Notes under the pieces: model-generated
What the model was told of the DNA's origin: nothing
What the model saw: only the letters and a program-made list of their open reading frames with translations
Database searches by the model: none
Assembly: GCF_018812025.1 (NCBI RefSeq)
Contig: NC_063063.1
Span: forward strand, 4,184,672-4,248,671
DNA: 64,000 bases
Direction of reading: 5' to 3'
Source: Megalobrama amblycephala
Taxonomy: Eukaryota; Chordata; Actinopteri; Cypriniformes; Xenocyprididae
Part shown: positions 1 to 63,389 of the stretch, piece by piece
Numbering within the stretch: the first letter of the stretch is position 1
How the letters are laid out: each line of letters begins with the position of its first letter
Position numbers and translations under genes: made by a program

Positions 1-371
1 CCGGTGGATTTCCAGATCGCGGGCAGTGAGTAAAACTGCATCAAATGTCTGTGTTTTGATGCCAATCGGTGTGCAAGTGCATATAATGTCGACAACACAA
101 ACGCTTTTGTTCCCTTTTTATTTATAATGATGTCACAGCTAGTAGACGATCTCAACGCAGAAGCTGCGTCCTCGTGACTCTTTAGCTCGGCAGGCACGCC
201 TCCAGGAGCTTGGCTTTTTCCGGAAAGACTCGGGTTTAGCGTATATATTTTTTTTTATAAATATGACAAAATTAAAGACTTTTCAGAGATATGAAGGATG
301 CATTGTTTCTCTATATGTACTCAAGATTAACATGAGATTGGCAGAAACTGTGTGTAATACCCTCCCTTTAA
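1..371. other. copy A intron 25, left window edge, nothing recognised
   Basis: Expected to be intron between exon 25 and the off-window exon 26. There is one short T run and no exon-like open frame matching exons 26 or 27 of copy B. Confidence 0.5.
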
Positions 372-957
372 TATACACTATATTGCCAAACCTTTTGGGA
401 TGCCTGCCTTTCCATGCACATGAATTTAATGACATCCCATTCTTAATCCGTAGGGTTTAATATGGAGCTGGCCCACCCTTTGCAGCTATTACAGCTTCAA
501 CTCTTCTGGGAAGGCTTTCTAGAAAGTGTGTTTATGGGAATTTTTCACCATTCTTCTAGAAGCACATTTGTGAGGTCAGGCAGTGATGTTGGCGAGAAGG
601 CCTGGCTCACAGTCTCCGCTCGAATTCATCCCAAAGGTGTTCTGTCGGGTTGAGGTCAGGACTCTGTGCAGGCCAGTCAAGTTCCTCCTCACCAAACTCA
701 CTCATCCATGTCTTTATGGACCTTGCTTGTGCACTGGTGCGCAGTCATGTTGGAACAGGAAGGGGCCATCCCCAAACTGTTCCCACAAAGTTAGGATCAT
801 GAAATTGTCCAAAATGTCTTGGTATGCTGTAGCATTAAGAGTTCCTTTCACTGGAACTAAGGGGCCAACATTTCTTTCACAAATGTTTGTAGAAGCAGTC
901 TGCATGCCTAGGTGCTTGATTTTATACACCTGTGGCCATGGAAGTGATTAGAACACA
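372..957 (-). mobile_element. Tc1-like transposon, internally deleted
   Basis: The left end is CACTATATTGCCAAA. On the minus strand at 929-714 a transposase remnant reads LNATAYQDILDNFMILTLWE and FGDGPFLFQHDCAPVHK, typical of the C-terminal half of Tc1 transposases. The plus-strand order jumps from the middle of the gene (near 862) straight to the 5' part of the element (CTTTCACAAATGTTTGTAG), so the N-terminal half of the transposase is missing. The right inverted repeat is lost near 957. Non-functional. Confidence 0.85.
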
Positions 958-1100
958 TTATTGGAACATTTTAAATTGTAATAATATTTCACAATATAAC
1001 TTTTTTCTGTATTTTTGATGAAATCAATTCAGGCTTAATGAGCATAAGAGACTTACACATAGTTATGTTTCCAGATTTTTGACCAGTACGAACAGTGAAC
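958..1100. repeat. DNA-repeat fragment shared with copy B
   Basis: Contains 'aggcttaatgagcataag' and 'ttttgaccagtac' with the same spacing as 43858-43935 beside B exon 25. The shared position means it was present before the gene duplicated. Same family as the elements at 8494-8988 and 58590-58670. Confidence 0.7.
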
Positions 1101-1152
1101 TTCTTTATTTCAAAAGCAGGAAAATGTTATTTTTCATGCAAGTTTGACTCAC

Positions 1153-29004
<27,852 letters not shown>

Positions 29005-29240
29005 CTTGGTTTGTTTATGGCTTTATGAAATCGCTGTTTGTAGGAAGTTCCACTTCAAAGCGCTCTGCAGCAGCGCGTAACATCCATGCCGCCAGTGAAC
29101 GAGGAAGTCCGGGAACTCTCAAGCCAGTCGGTTTACCTGAGAAATCAGGTGTAACCAGCGCGCGCAGGGTGTGGCTACAGAGGAGAGGGTGGAAGAGGCG
29201 CGCGAGCGTGTGTGGGCAAAAGACTAGACTGTAGCTTTGA
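29005..29240 (-). promoter_or_regulatory. CpG-rich 5' flank of copy A (putative promoter/5' UTR)
   Basis: The stretch just upstream of the ATG is clearly richer in GC and CpG than the surrounding AT-rich DNA. It includes GCGCGC tracts at about 29158-29166 and 29196-29204 and a CACACCC box on the sense strand near 29165-29175. No TATA box at a sensible distance was seen. Position and base composition suggest a promoter or first untranslated exon; the transcription start cannot be placed. Confidence 0.4.
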
Positions 29241-30306
29241 GGCGAAAGATAATGATCATTGCTTACTTGAATCAAAATCCGGTTTATTGTTCGCTAAACA
29301 AAGGATTTGTGTAGGTAGGTTGTTCCAAATATCACCGTCAACAAAATACCAGATTATAGTTGTTATATTTGCTCATTATATTAGAGATAATTTTTCCCAA
29401 TTTACCCTAATCATGATTTATTGTACTACAGAACAGTCAAAACAAAAATTATTCAGGCCTTTTTTTATATTTTACTTTTTTATATTTTTACTAGTGGGTG
29501 CAGGACACTATAGTTCTACCAGAAAGACTCGGGAAGGTAAGATAATGTGACAACCATATTTATTAACAATCAGCAAGCAAAATGTTGTAAGAAAGTTCTT
29601 TGGTGTAGGCCCCATCCGTAGCTCAGATCCTAAAGGGTTGCGGACTCTGCATTTCCTGCCTGAAGATGAAGGCATGGGCATAGCCGACCCCCCTGGGAGG
29701 TATGGACAGGGACCATCCTGGTGGTGGTGGTGGTGGTGGGGAGGGTGGAGGGTTTAGGTGAAGGTTTGCGTCAGCATCTGCAGACTCAAACATGTGTCAG
29801 CAATCTTATATACTCCAAGTGCAAGATAATGATTGGTTAGCTCTAAACTAATTGGTGACATAACATTGAGTCTTCCTGGCAGAACTTACGCTAGAGCTTT
29901 CATTTAATGTATGTGTCATTTAAGTGAGAATAGCAAAATAGAAGTAAACTGTGAAAATACCAAAAATTCATACAGTGGAATACCAGTAAAACTGATAAAA
30001 AATTTGGGACCAAAAATTATTCAGACACTTTGACGTGACCATGTTTTGCTTAATTGCTATCTGACATAATTAAGATTTTTTTTTTCCTGACAGTTTAAAT
30101 CTGAGAACTTGTCATATTGTATTACCATTTTTTTAAACTATAGTGAATAAACTGTATTAATGAATGAAATGTTCAAGGTGTCTGAATAAATTTTGGTTTG
30201 ACTGTAAATGCTATTTTGATCTGGTGGTAACCTGTCTCGTTCTTTCATTAATATGTAAAACTCATAGATTAGATTAACTCATAGATTAAAAATCATAGTT
30301 TATTAC

Positions 30307-30310
<4 letters not shown>

Positions 30311-30387
<77 letters not shown>
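30311..30387. repeat. (TA)n microsatellite
   Basis: About 38 uninterrupted TA units. Confidence 0.95.
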
Positions 30388-30390
<3 letters not shown>

Positions 30391-30531
30391 GAAAAATTGC
30401 ATATTAAATATACATTTAATAGCTATTAAAGTATTAAAGTACAATTAAGCAGTAAAACTGCTTTTGCTCCATGCTGAAAGACATTTTACCCTAAATGTAA
30501 GATAAAAGGTTCCCCTCATCACCTAGTTTTA

Positions 30532-30534
<3 letters not shown>

Positions 30535-30613
<79 letters not shown>
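30535..30613. repeat. (TA)n microsatellite
   Basis: About 38 TA units, followed by a T run. About 150 bp from the previous tract. Confidence 0.95.
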
Positions 30614-30621
<8 letters not shown>

Positions 30622-31036
30622 TTTTTGATTATTGATTGATTTTATTCAAATTCGAAGCTCGTCTGGGATGTATATTCTTAGCGTCCATATCCTGTTGGGT
30701 CATTTGAGTTTTTGGATTCGTCTTTTCCAGTACTCTGACCCATTCGGAATAACTTGCTGGCCAGGTTGTGTACCTGACATGTTCTGAGCTGACAGCCTTT
30801 CTGAGTTGCTTGCCTTCTGCAGAGATAATTTTATCAGTTTTTTTGTTGATATTTGATCACTATATTTAAATCTGGTCAGTCAAATAGACAGGCCTACAAG
30901 TGAATGATAGTAGTTCCTCTGTTCACCAAAAGATGGCTGTGAAGAACACTAAACGTATTCAGAGTAATGTCTTCACCGTCCTGTAGGTGAAGTGGAATGC
31001 AAAAACAAATCACACACAGAGCCGTGCACAGACATT

Positions 31037-31641
31037 TTAAAGGTGCTAAAGAGGATGTTTTGTTTTATACATTTTTGCAATATTACTTGAAACTGTCTTT
31101 ACTAACTGATAAAAGACTATTTATTAAGTGCACTGAAAGTAATAATATTAATATACATCATCTGTGAACGAGGTAGGGCCTTAAAAACATCAGCCAATCG
31201 TTTACGCGATCATCGATTGGCCCTCTGGCTTGTCAATCACTGCCGTGACGTTCCTTGTGAGAGACGTGCGCGGATTGGCCCTCTGGCTTGTCAATCACTG
31301 CCATGACGTTCCTTGTGAGACACGTGCACGGCTGCGCTCTCCAGTAACTTTCCACACTCCACAGGCGCCGCATGCAATGTTTTTGTCAGGAGACAGGAAT
31401 AACAACTGCAGATTATGAGTTACCTGCGGTGAGTCCGACATAATGAATCCAAAAAACACGACACAGCGAATGCCGGTGGTAAACACTCGTGTTCCAATAC
31501 TCTTGGACGAGTTTTGTTAGAAGTTCCTTTGAAATGAGCTGTGAAGGAGGGGGGCTGTTCTTACGCATGTGCTCATTTCAAAAACTCAGTAACAGTCTTT
31601 GGATTCTCAGTCGACGAAAAAATCCTCTCTATCACCTTTAA
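31037..31641. repeat. TTAA MITE with internal ~58-bp tandem duplication
   Basis: Ends TTAAAGGTGCTAAAGAGGAT and ATCCTCTCTATCACCTTTAA, with TTAA target sites. Two tandem copies of 'gattggccctctggcttgtc...gttccttgtgaga' lie at about 31214-31323. Confidence 0.8.
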
Positions 31642-31748
31642 AGTCATGAAAACAACTTATATTCTGCAAAAACTAAATGGAGTATTGAACTGTTAAAGGA
31701 TTTGTGAGTGAGTTAGAGCACAGAGGAATTCAGTCAGATTAAGGCTTA

Positions 31749-32169
31749 TTAAAGCAGAACTAAGTAACTTTTTTACCTTCATAAATAGTTTTCTAAGTCC
31801 TTACGATGGTTAATTGACTTGTAGTGGTGTGTTTGAGGCGTGCACTAACCCCCTCTGGCACGTCTACTCCAGAAAACAGCACTTGCAAGTTGAGCTGCAC
31901 CGACCCGACACAATCTCGCCTCATGTTCACGTTCACGCGAGAGTGACAAAATGCTTTACGGTAATTCAAAAACAATGTATATATTATGACTTTATAAGAC
32001 AATTTCTAAAATTACCCACCTCCATCGAGATTTCTTGTACTGTATTTGCAAAACTACTGCGCTGGTGAGCGTTGTAGTCCAGAGCTGCGCTTGGAGTATT
32101 TACGACAGTGTGATTCACTGAAGGAACCTGTAGGGGGAGCTTCACAAATCTTACTGAGTTCCGCTTTAA
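31749..32169. repeat. TTAA MITE
   Basis: Ends TTAAAGCAGAACTAAGTAAC and CTTACTGAGTTCCGCTTTAA are inverted repeats. No coding sequence. Confidence 0.8.
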
Positions 32170-32501
32170 ACTGTCAAATTAATTGTATTAAGTTGGCACC
32201 AAAAAGCCACTGTTGAGCAGCAAACAGGTAAAGCAGCTGGTGTCTCAAGAACCTCTCCATACAAACTGGGTTGATTTTCCATTTACCTAAGAAGACCTGG
32301 CAAACTATTGAACAAACCTGTCTGAGAAGAAAATATATGAGTAGCCTAATAAAACAAACACTTTCTTTGAAAAACTAAAACCTGAATTTGTATTTTACTG
32401 AAACCCCACTGATATGTAATTTGTATAATGATCTCATATAGAAAATGTATATCATAATATACTATATTACAAATGTTTTGTTATAGATTACTAGTATCAA
32501 C

Positions 32502-34060
32502 CAGGCACGTGCACACATAGACAAAAGGGGCTGAGCCCCTGCCCTTTTTCTTCCTCGAGAGAAAGTGCCCTTTTTTCTGGGGCCCTTTTTTTAAATAAAT
32601 GCATATATATTCCTGTTTACGCACATCTTCCCTGTTAAAAATATATTTACAGAATAATAATAATAAAAAAAATGCTACATATCAGGTCGGCTTTGTCGAG
32701 TTCAGAAGCCCTCCCACCGCGACACGCCATTCATTCCCGAACGCGCGCGCGCCACATCCCACCTCATGTTTGCTGCTGGCTGAAAACTTGTGATAACTAT
32801 ACCCGGGAAAATACAACTGCTGTCTGGCGATGAGAAGCGAAAAAGAAATAAGCCCTAGATGGATCCAAACCCCGTGCATTTCTTTCAGGTAGCCTATGCA
32901 TGTTCACAAACATGTGAAATTTGTGAATCTATTGTGAAACTATTTATGGGTGAGATTATTTATGCGTTTAACGCCGCGTCAATAGTTTGACCACCAGCAA
33001 CGCATCTGCCTGATTTGATACTAATGTAATTTATGTCATATTATAATTTCAATTATTTTAATGTGCTGCGTTTTGAACCATGGTAAAGATATCTGTACCA
33101 GAAGAGGAGCATCCATGAACCGCATTATTAGACAGTTTTCTAAGGATGCACGATTTATTAAAATTTCTATTAAAAAATCATAATACAGAACTACATAATG
33201 CTATTCTTAAATCTACACTTACACAGGATAATACATTGCATGTTTGATGTCCATATATTCTTGCCGAATAAATTACAGTGGCTGTAGCATTTCTATAAAA
33301 ATGTCTCAATATTATTATTATTTAACTAATAATATATTTTTAATTATGGTGGTTGGAATTGATCGTGGATTTGATCACACTGTGTAACAACAAAAATCAG
33401 CAGGCTTCTGGCGCCCTCTGCAGGCATTTGTTATAATATATAATGTAATTATAACGTTTCACTCTTGATGTGTTTAAATGTGCAGATTAGCTTGTTTTGA
33501 TTAATTTAGAAGAAATCTACAGATGCAGACAGATGGATGGTAGTAGGCTTCAAACAAACACCATCTAAATGTGTAGGGTTAGGGTTAAGTTTTCTTTCCA
33601 TGGACCAAAATCTTAAAAGTGTCCACTACATGAAAGAAGTATTCCAATAACCAAAAGAATTAAAACAATTTACTGATTTGTGCAAAATAAACAAATTATT
33701 AGTGAAACTATGTCCCTCTCCTCGGTGCAGTCATTTATTCTAAATATATACTCTAGTTACTTGAAAATAGTAGTGTAGAAAACATGCACACTGTGGCATA
33801 GTTTCCTTTCCTTTGCTTTGCTGTGATAAACCTAGTGAATACTAAAGAACATGGTCTCTGTGTGAACTGATTATTTTGTAGAACATCTGTGGAGTATGAA
33901 ACAATTGCATGAAGTGTGAGGGAATTAAAATAAATTGGTCAGGAAGTCAGAGTTGTCTTAATATATTTAACGTTTTATTATTCTTTTAAATAAATAATTA
34001 TGAGAAGTGCCCTTTTTCCACTTGAGCCCATGCCCCCCAAAATGTCTATGCACGTCCCTG
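32502..34060. mobile_element. hAT-type non-autonomous element with perfect 8-bp TSD
   Basis: Flanked by GTATCAAC at 32494-32501 and 34061-34068. Ends CAGGCACGTGCACACATAGAC and GTCTATGCACGTCCCTG are inverted repeats. The next inner bases (GGGCTGAGCCCCTGCCCTTTTT, and AAGTGCCCTTTTTCCACTTGAGCCC) are similar in character. An 8-bp TSD and CAGGG-type ends are hAT traits. 1559 bp with no transposase frame. Confidence 0.85.
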
Positions 34061-34068
34061 GTATCAAC

Positions 34069-36242
34069 TAAGAATAATGGGAATATTCTTTACATGAGTT
34101 AAAGTGTGACTGCCTGCTGAAAGTTCCACATGATGATTTACCTCCCTTACGAAAATGAACCATGTTTAATTAAAACCATGATTTCTGGGCGTACTGATAA
34201 CCCTTTGTGTAACCACATAAATGCCATGGTTAAACTATATGGATTTTTTTTTTTTTTGCAGAATTATGGTTAATTTGTCGTTGCCATGGAACAACTGCAA
34301 TAAAAAAAGTTTTGTTTGTTTGTAAACCATGGTTAATTTTCGTAATGGCTGCTGGCGTGATAGGGTGACACTGGAATGGATTTTCAAACCTCTCTCGTCC
34401 CACTCCCACAAAAAATATCCCGCATCCCAATCCCACGAAAAAAAGGGGGGGATTCCCATTCCCGTTTTGTGTTTTTTGGACGTTTTTTTTTTTTTTTTTT
34501 TTTTTTTTGGCGATCTCTCTTCTGTATTTAGATTTTTTGTGTGCATTTGATTGTTTGGACGTGCACCCGAAGCCCAATGTGTAATTCATATGCGATCCGT
34601 TTTGGAGCGCGCGCACACAATTCAGCCTTGGGGAACAGCGTCTCTTGCGCGGATTATTGTGCTTTCGACGTTTTAAAACGTTGATAATAATTATCAAACA
34701 TGCCCCGCAATATAGCAACAGTAAAGACTGCATTTAAGTCTGGGTTTATGGAGGAACGAATGCGCACTGCTGTGAGGGAAGGAAGTTGTGCTAGACGAAA
34801 TGCGGTACCACAAATATCTTCTTTCTGATGATCCATGGAAGCCAAAATCGAAATCAAAAATAAAATTAGCTAAATATCACAGGCCTAAACAGTAAGCAAA
34901 CGTTTAAATGTTTAGTTCTCTCATCCATCCATGTTACTGCGTCGACCAAAGCGCGCACGCCGCGGTCAAAGTTCGAAATAGTTCAACTTTTGCCGCTGCG
35001 CTCTGTGACGATTACCCGCGCGACCGATAGCAACTGGGCATCCAAACAATCGGAAAGCAAATTTCCATAGCTATACAATACAAGTTTGCTTGTCGTATAG
35101 ATACATCGGGAGAAAAGCTGTGTCATGGAGACATGACAGACGCTGTCAAGAGCTGTTCTCTTTCTTCTTCTTATAAGCAGGGCTATTGCTATCGCTCACT
35201 TCTTAGCACGGGACATATACTTTGCTGCTGACCCAAAGGTGGAACAACAATCAAATGACTAGACGTATAGAACTCCCGCTACAAGTTTGGAAAATTCCGC
35301 CTACTTTGCTCTGGCCAGCGTAGCGCAAATCGATTTATATCTGAAGGGCTGCGCTGAACCCGGCTGCGAGCGCAGCGCATACCGCGTCCTGTGTGAAAGC
35401 CCCATTAATGTTGTGCGCGCGATGTAGCTCCTCTGCGTGAGAGCGAACTCTCTTCTGGATTGCAAATAATTAATAGTGATATTGTTTCCCATCCCGTGGG
35501 ATTCCCGCTGTCATCTCCACACACTCGCCTGAGCGCGGACACAGACTGAGTGATACTGGGGACTGGTAGTGAGCGGGAAAACACGGAGCGGATTAAGCAG
35601 ATGCCCAGCGCCATGCGTTGTGGAGACAGACACGGGACAGCAGGTGGCAAATTCACTGGATCTTTTTACTCTTATCGACAAAGAACAAATAAGCAGCCTC
35701 TCAGATGGCCCTTATTGTGCTCTCTCCCATTAGATTAAATTACAAAAGGGACATAATGAAAACCATGAACATGAGAAAACAGTGAAAAAAATTACTTTCA
35801 AATAAAAATTTCCTGATAATTTACTCACCCTTTACTCACATGTCATCCAAGATGTTCATGTCCTTCTTTCTTCAGTCGAAAATAAATTAAGGTTTTTGAT
35901 GAAAACATTCCAGGATGATAGTTTTCAGTGACGTCACGCCCCGAGGGCGGGCAAAACAAGGCTTTCCTTCATTGCTCGCCAGTCATTTTTACCAGGTTTG
36001 TAGTAAGATCTAGTGAGACAGTGATATTAAAAGACCAAATTCATTATACACCTTGTTGATTATGCATACTTTGTACAGGCAAACAATTGAACATAGAATA
36101 TTAATGCAACACAAGGTTTCTCGTTAAGAGTTTTTTCACATTGCGTTCATATTCTGGGCTCATCTGCTTGCTTGTATATTAGTATGCATCATCAAAAAGG
36201 GTTAAATTGTATTTGATATTTTAATATCACTGTTTTAGTACA
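34069..36242. other. Intergenic, unassigned repeat remnants
   Basis: Mixed AT-rich DNA with CpG-rich patches at about 34600-34680 and 34930-35400, a T28 run near 34481, and 'cccatcccgtgggattcccgc' near 35490 resembling 'cccgcatcccaatcccacg' near 34420. These could be pieces of one degraded DNA transposon. The 167-codon minus frame at 34733-34230 is lysine/low-complexity driven by the T run. No gene is called. Confidence 0.4.
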
Positions 36243-37027
36243 TTAAAGGGTTAGTTCATCCAAAAATGAAAATGTAATTTATTCCCTCATGTCGTTCTCC
36301 ACCTGCAAGACCTTCATTCATCTTCGGAACACAAATTAAGATATTGTTGATGAAATCCGATGGCTCAGTGAGGCCTCTATTGAGAGCAAAGCCATTTAAA
36401 CTCTCAAGGTCCATAAATGTACTGAAAACATATTTGAAACAGTTCATGTGAGTTCAGTGGTTCAATCTTAATATTATAAAGCGAGAGAATATTTTTTGTG
36501 CACCAAAAAAAACAACAACAAAATAACTACTTTTCAACAGTATCTAGTTATGGGCCAATTTTAAAACACTGCTTCATGAAGCTTCTGAGCTTTATGAATC
36601 TTTTGTTTCAAATTAGTGATTCGGATCTCCAATCAAACGGCTGAAATCACGTTACTTTGGCGCTCCGATTCACTGATTCGATTCGTAAAGCTCTGAAGTG
36701 GTGTTTTGAAATCGGCCCATATAGATATTGTTGAAAAGTGTTGAAAAAGTTGTTTTTGGCACACAAAAAGTATTCTTGTTCGCTTTATAATATTAAGATA
36801 GAACCACTGAACTCACATGAACTGTTTCAAATATGTTTTTAATACCTTTATGGACCTTGAGAATTTGAATGGCTTTGCTCTGAATGCAGGCCTCACTGAG
36901 CCATCGGATTTCATCAACAATATCTTAATTTGTGTTCCAAAGATGAACAAAGGTCTTATGTGTAGAACGACATGAGGGTGAGTAATTAATGATGTTATTT
37001 TCATTTTTGGGTGAACTAACCCTTTAA
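36243..37027. repeat. Foldback TTAA MITE with arms covering nearly the whole length
   Basis: TTAAAGGGTTAGTTCATCCA and GGGTGAACTAACCCTTTAA. Inner blocks 'gatgaaatccgatggctcag' and 'ctgagccatcggatttcatc', 'ttcaatcttaatattataaagcg' and 'cgctttataatattaagat' pair in order, so most of the 785 bp can fold into one hairpin. Confidence 0.82.
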
Positions 37028-37037
37028 GGCACTTTAA

Positions 37038-37238
37038 GGGTGGGTTGCACTAAGGATTCTTTAGCCTGGTGTCGGTTCACCCTCCGCCTATGCTGCTTGA
37101 TCATCCCTTTAATTAACCCTTTATGCGTAGTTAATCTGTGTTTAAAATTAAGTGGTGCTCGATTTAAAATAAAACCCAGATCAACTTGATTAGCGCTAAA
37201 CTTTGCTTAATTTAATCCTTATTGGTGCAACCCACCCT
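37038..37238. repeat. Short MITE (GGGTGGGTTGCAC ends)
   Basis: GGGTGGGTTGCACTAAGGATT and AATCCTTATTGGTGCAACCCACCCT are inverted repeats about 200 bp apart. A three-base target site (TAA/TAG) would suit a PIF/Harbinger-type element but is not conclusive. Confidence 0.7.
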
Positions 37239-37239
37239 A

Positions 37240-39446
37240 GTGTTTTTCACATTAGCTTTTTAAAAAATCGTTTTTAGTGATTGAATTTGAAATCACAGCA
37301 GGTGTTGCATATGAATCACAAGTGCCCAAAACTTGCATCTTGTTCACATATTTTTGTTTTTATTATGGGAAATTGATAGGCTTGTGCTGTAATTACATGG
37401 CTGTTTTGCCCTCCAGGGCTCCGTGGCAATCACGTCACAAAAACTATGAAGTAGTGGACCTCAATTGGCCACATACGGTTGAAGGTCAAAATTAGTTTCA
37501 GTGCAACGTCACACCCTTCCAACAAAGAAATGGATCGACTTCTGAAAGCTTATTACATTGCCATTTTCTACATTACATTTCAAATTGAATATTGCAACAC
37601 TTAAGCTTCCATACTTGAGAGACCTCTCGAGCCGTCTTAAATAACTGGGAGAGTAAGAGTGATTCTTAGCTTTAAGAAATTTGGTAACTTGCTTTTATAC
37701 TTGAATTTAAATTTTGTGAATTCTCAGTACTTAAGACTAAGATGGCACTTTGAGAAACTTGATAAATACAGGCCCAGTTTTATAATGTAGACATTTTTAA
37801 TTACACATATGCATAAAAAAGTAGAAATATTGTTTCTTATTGGCCTGATTCGCCAAATCATACATAAAACAAAACAAGCCCTGCAAAAAAGAACTCATGT
37901 TAAATACAGACACTTTTAATAGCAAGAATGAAAAGATAATTAATAACTCTTAATAAAATGCATCACAAAATGTAATGATGTAAATATCCCCCCCAAAAAA
38001 ACATGTAAAGTCCAAGCACATCGTTACAGCATGCAGTGACATTTGATCTTATGAAAAAGTGAAACCGTAAACATTCACTGCGTTTTTCATGTTTTTCAGT
38101 TTTATGTTTTTAAAGATGTTTGTTTGTTTTGTCAAATCATATAGCAATATTTTTGACAAAATATTTTGTCAAACAAAACAAAAAAACCCTTCTGAACATT
38201 AGGCTTATTTGATGTACTGTGACATTACATAATAAATATTTTTTGTTCAAAACCAATAAAGAAAAACATGTTGTATGTAGAAGTTATAAAATGTTTTGTT
38301 TGTTCCCACTGCAGCTTTTAAGTCATGTCGCTTTCTTCTAAATAATGTTATAGCTCTATAAAATCTGATTCTATGAATACAATCATCTTGACCTTTAAAA
38401 AAATAACTAGATTTACTGACCATAAAACTATCATTTGATCAATCTATGAATCTAACATGACATAAGAGACCTTTCAGTGTACAGTAAGTTCAAGGACATT
38501 CTGTGCCCTGTTCTCTTACTCCACTCATTCCCACAATCACATGGAAAACGAGGACAGGTCATTTGGGAGTACTAAAGTCAAAAGAGCAGGATGAACCTTG
38601 AAAAGGCCAGGATGACCCATTTAAAATTGGAAACCAGAACAATAAGGGTTTTTTGACAAGTCATCGCCCCTCCTTTCACTGGCTTCTACTGCTGGTTCTT
38701 GCTGTATGTGTCCATGAGAGTGAGAGTCAGAAGACGAATACAGAAGAGAAGGCTCTTTCATTTCTCACGGTCAAGGGAGGCTGAAACAACTACTGTTGAA
38801 AAAAAGTACATAACATCTGTACATTTTGAAAAATTGCTAAAATGTCATGCAATGGCAAATACATCCACTAAAGCTAAGGTTCTCAACTGATTTGATTAGA
38901 CGCCAAAAACACATCCGTCATTTTAAAAGCTAACAAATGTATTTATGATGCTATCCTGACTATGCAATATTAGTTACAGTTGGCATTTGAGAGATGCATA
39001 TTAGTATTCAAACTTTTTATAACTTTAATTAAAAAAAATATTATTATAGTAATTTACAAAAGTAATATTTCATTCATTTTTTATTAGAGTTAAAACTAAT
39101 AATAATAACAGTTCAAATCAAAATATTATACAGTATTATAAAATATATTTGTATTATTAGTATTTACTGTGTAATATAAATATTAACATTATCACATATT
39201 TATCATTAGAGTTAAAAACTAATAACAACAGTTCAAATGGCAAACCAAATCACAGCAAAAAAAGAAGAAAAACAAATCACTAAAAATCACATTAGGAATT
39301 TAAAACAATCCAAATAAAACTCTTTGTGTACTAAAAAAAGAAAAAAGAAAAAAGAAACTTAAAATCTCTCTTAGGGTACTTAAAGTAAAGTATCTAAGTG
39401 GTTTGACTGACAAAAAAAGCTTGAGAGCCCCTGATTTAAATGACCA
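37240..39446. other. Intergenic between copy B 3' end and upstream repeats, no gene seen
   Basis: AT-rich sequence. Open frames here are short and lack recognisable features. Confidence 0.5.
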
Positions 39447-39452
39447 TTTATT
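39447..39452 (-). promoter_or_regulatory. possible polyadenylation signal of copy B
   Basis: AATAAA on the minus strand about 65 nt after the copy B stop codon. It is the nearest hexamer, but the region is AT-rich and repeat-like, so a more distal site is equally possible. Confidence 0.3.
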
Positions 39453-39515
39453 ATTTTTAACATGCTATCCTTGACTATTATTTTGGGGTTGTGACCCACC
39501 AGTTGAGAAACACAG

Positions 39516-62643
<23,128 letters not shown>

Positions 62644-62987
62644 CTTGGGATGAGAAATCGGTGAAATTTACAACAGTGCATATTTATAGTATTCAGTCAC
62701 ATGATTGGCAGGCAAAACATCTATAGAACTGCAGCACAGGCTGCTCGATTTTGCATCCATTTCAATCCACAGATATTCATCTTATTGATGATGCACACTA
62801 TATAGCAGATAAGCCCCGAATATGAACAATACATTTCATGTTACGCATTTTCTTTATAATAGTTTTCAATGGGAAAATGCTTAATGTGGAACTTTGCATG
62901 TTCGTAATATGGGTTCATCTGTTTGCCTGTAAAGAATATTTTTATTAATAAGGCGTCAACCAAATATGGTCATCAAGTATCATTGTC

Positions 62988-63258
62988 TTAAAAGGATAGT
63001 TCGTTGTTCCAAACCTGTAGAAGTTTCTTTCTTCTGTTGAACACAAAAGAAGATACTTCGAAGAATGTCGGTAACCAAACAGTCGATGGGCCCCATTGAC
63101 TTCAATAATATTTTTTTTTCCATACTATGGAAGTCAATGGGGTCCATTAACTGTTTGGTTACCCATGTGTTCAGCGGAAGAAAAACTTGTAAAGGTTTGG
63201 AACAACTTGAGGGTGGGTAAATGATGACAGTTTTCATTTTTGGGTGAAATATCCCAGT
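62988..63258. repeat. Angel-like TTAA MITE, B counterpart of 12607-12903
   Basis: TTAAAAGGATAGTTCG to TTTTTGGGTGAAATATCCCAGTAA. It lies at the same distance upstream of exon 12 as in A. Confidence 0.78.
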
Positions 63259-63389
63259 AATGCATTAAGCCACATTTTCTTTATTATAGTTTTCAATGGG
63301 AAAATGCTTAACATGTTAGTTAGCATGTTGCGTTCATATTTTGGGCTCATCTGCTTGCCTTTATATAGTATGTTTCATCAATGAGGTAT

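Larger units (their letters stand above)
29240..31036. other. Intergenic, low-complexity and unassigned repeats
   Basis: Upstream of copy A. Contains a TGG-rich patch (29718-29740) and two TA microsatellites (separate entries). No exon-like frame recognised. Confidence 0.5.

Noticed and set aside
29015..29275. 86-codon minus-strand frame upstream of copy A start, considered as an N-terminal extension
   Set aside because: It stops at 29015 in a different frame from the ATG at 29004 and does not resemble TRPM N-termini.
30311..30613. TA tracts considered as a regulatory or origin-type feature
   Set aside because: They are simple microsatellites common in fish intergenic DNA, with nothing else to support a role.
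34230..34733. 167-codon minus-strand frame with a poly-lysine run
   Set aside because: The lysines come from a T28 homopolymer; there is no domain-like sequence and no splice or homology support.
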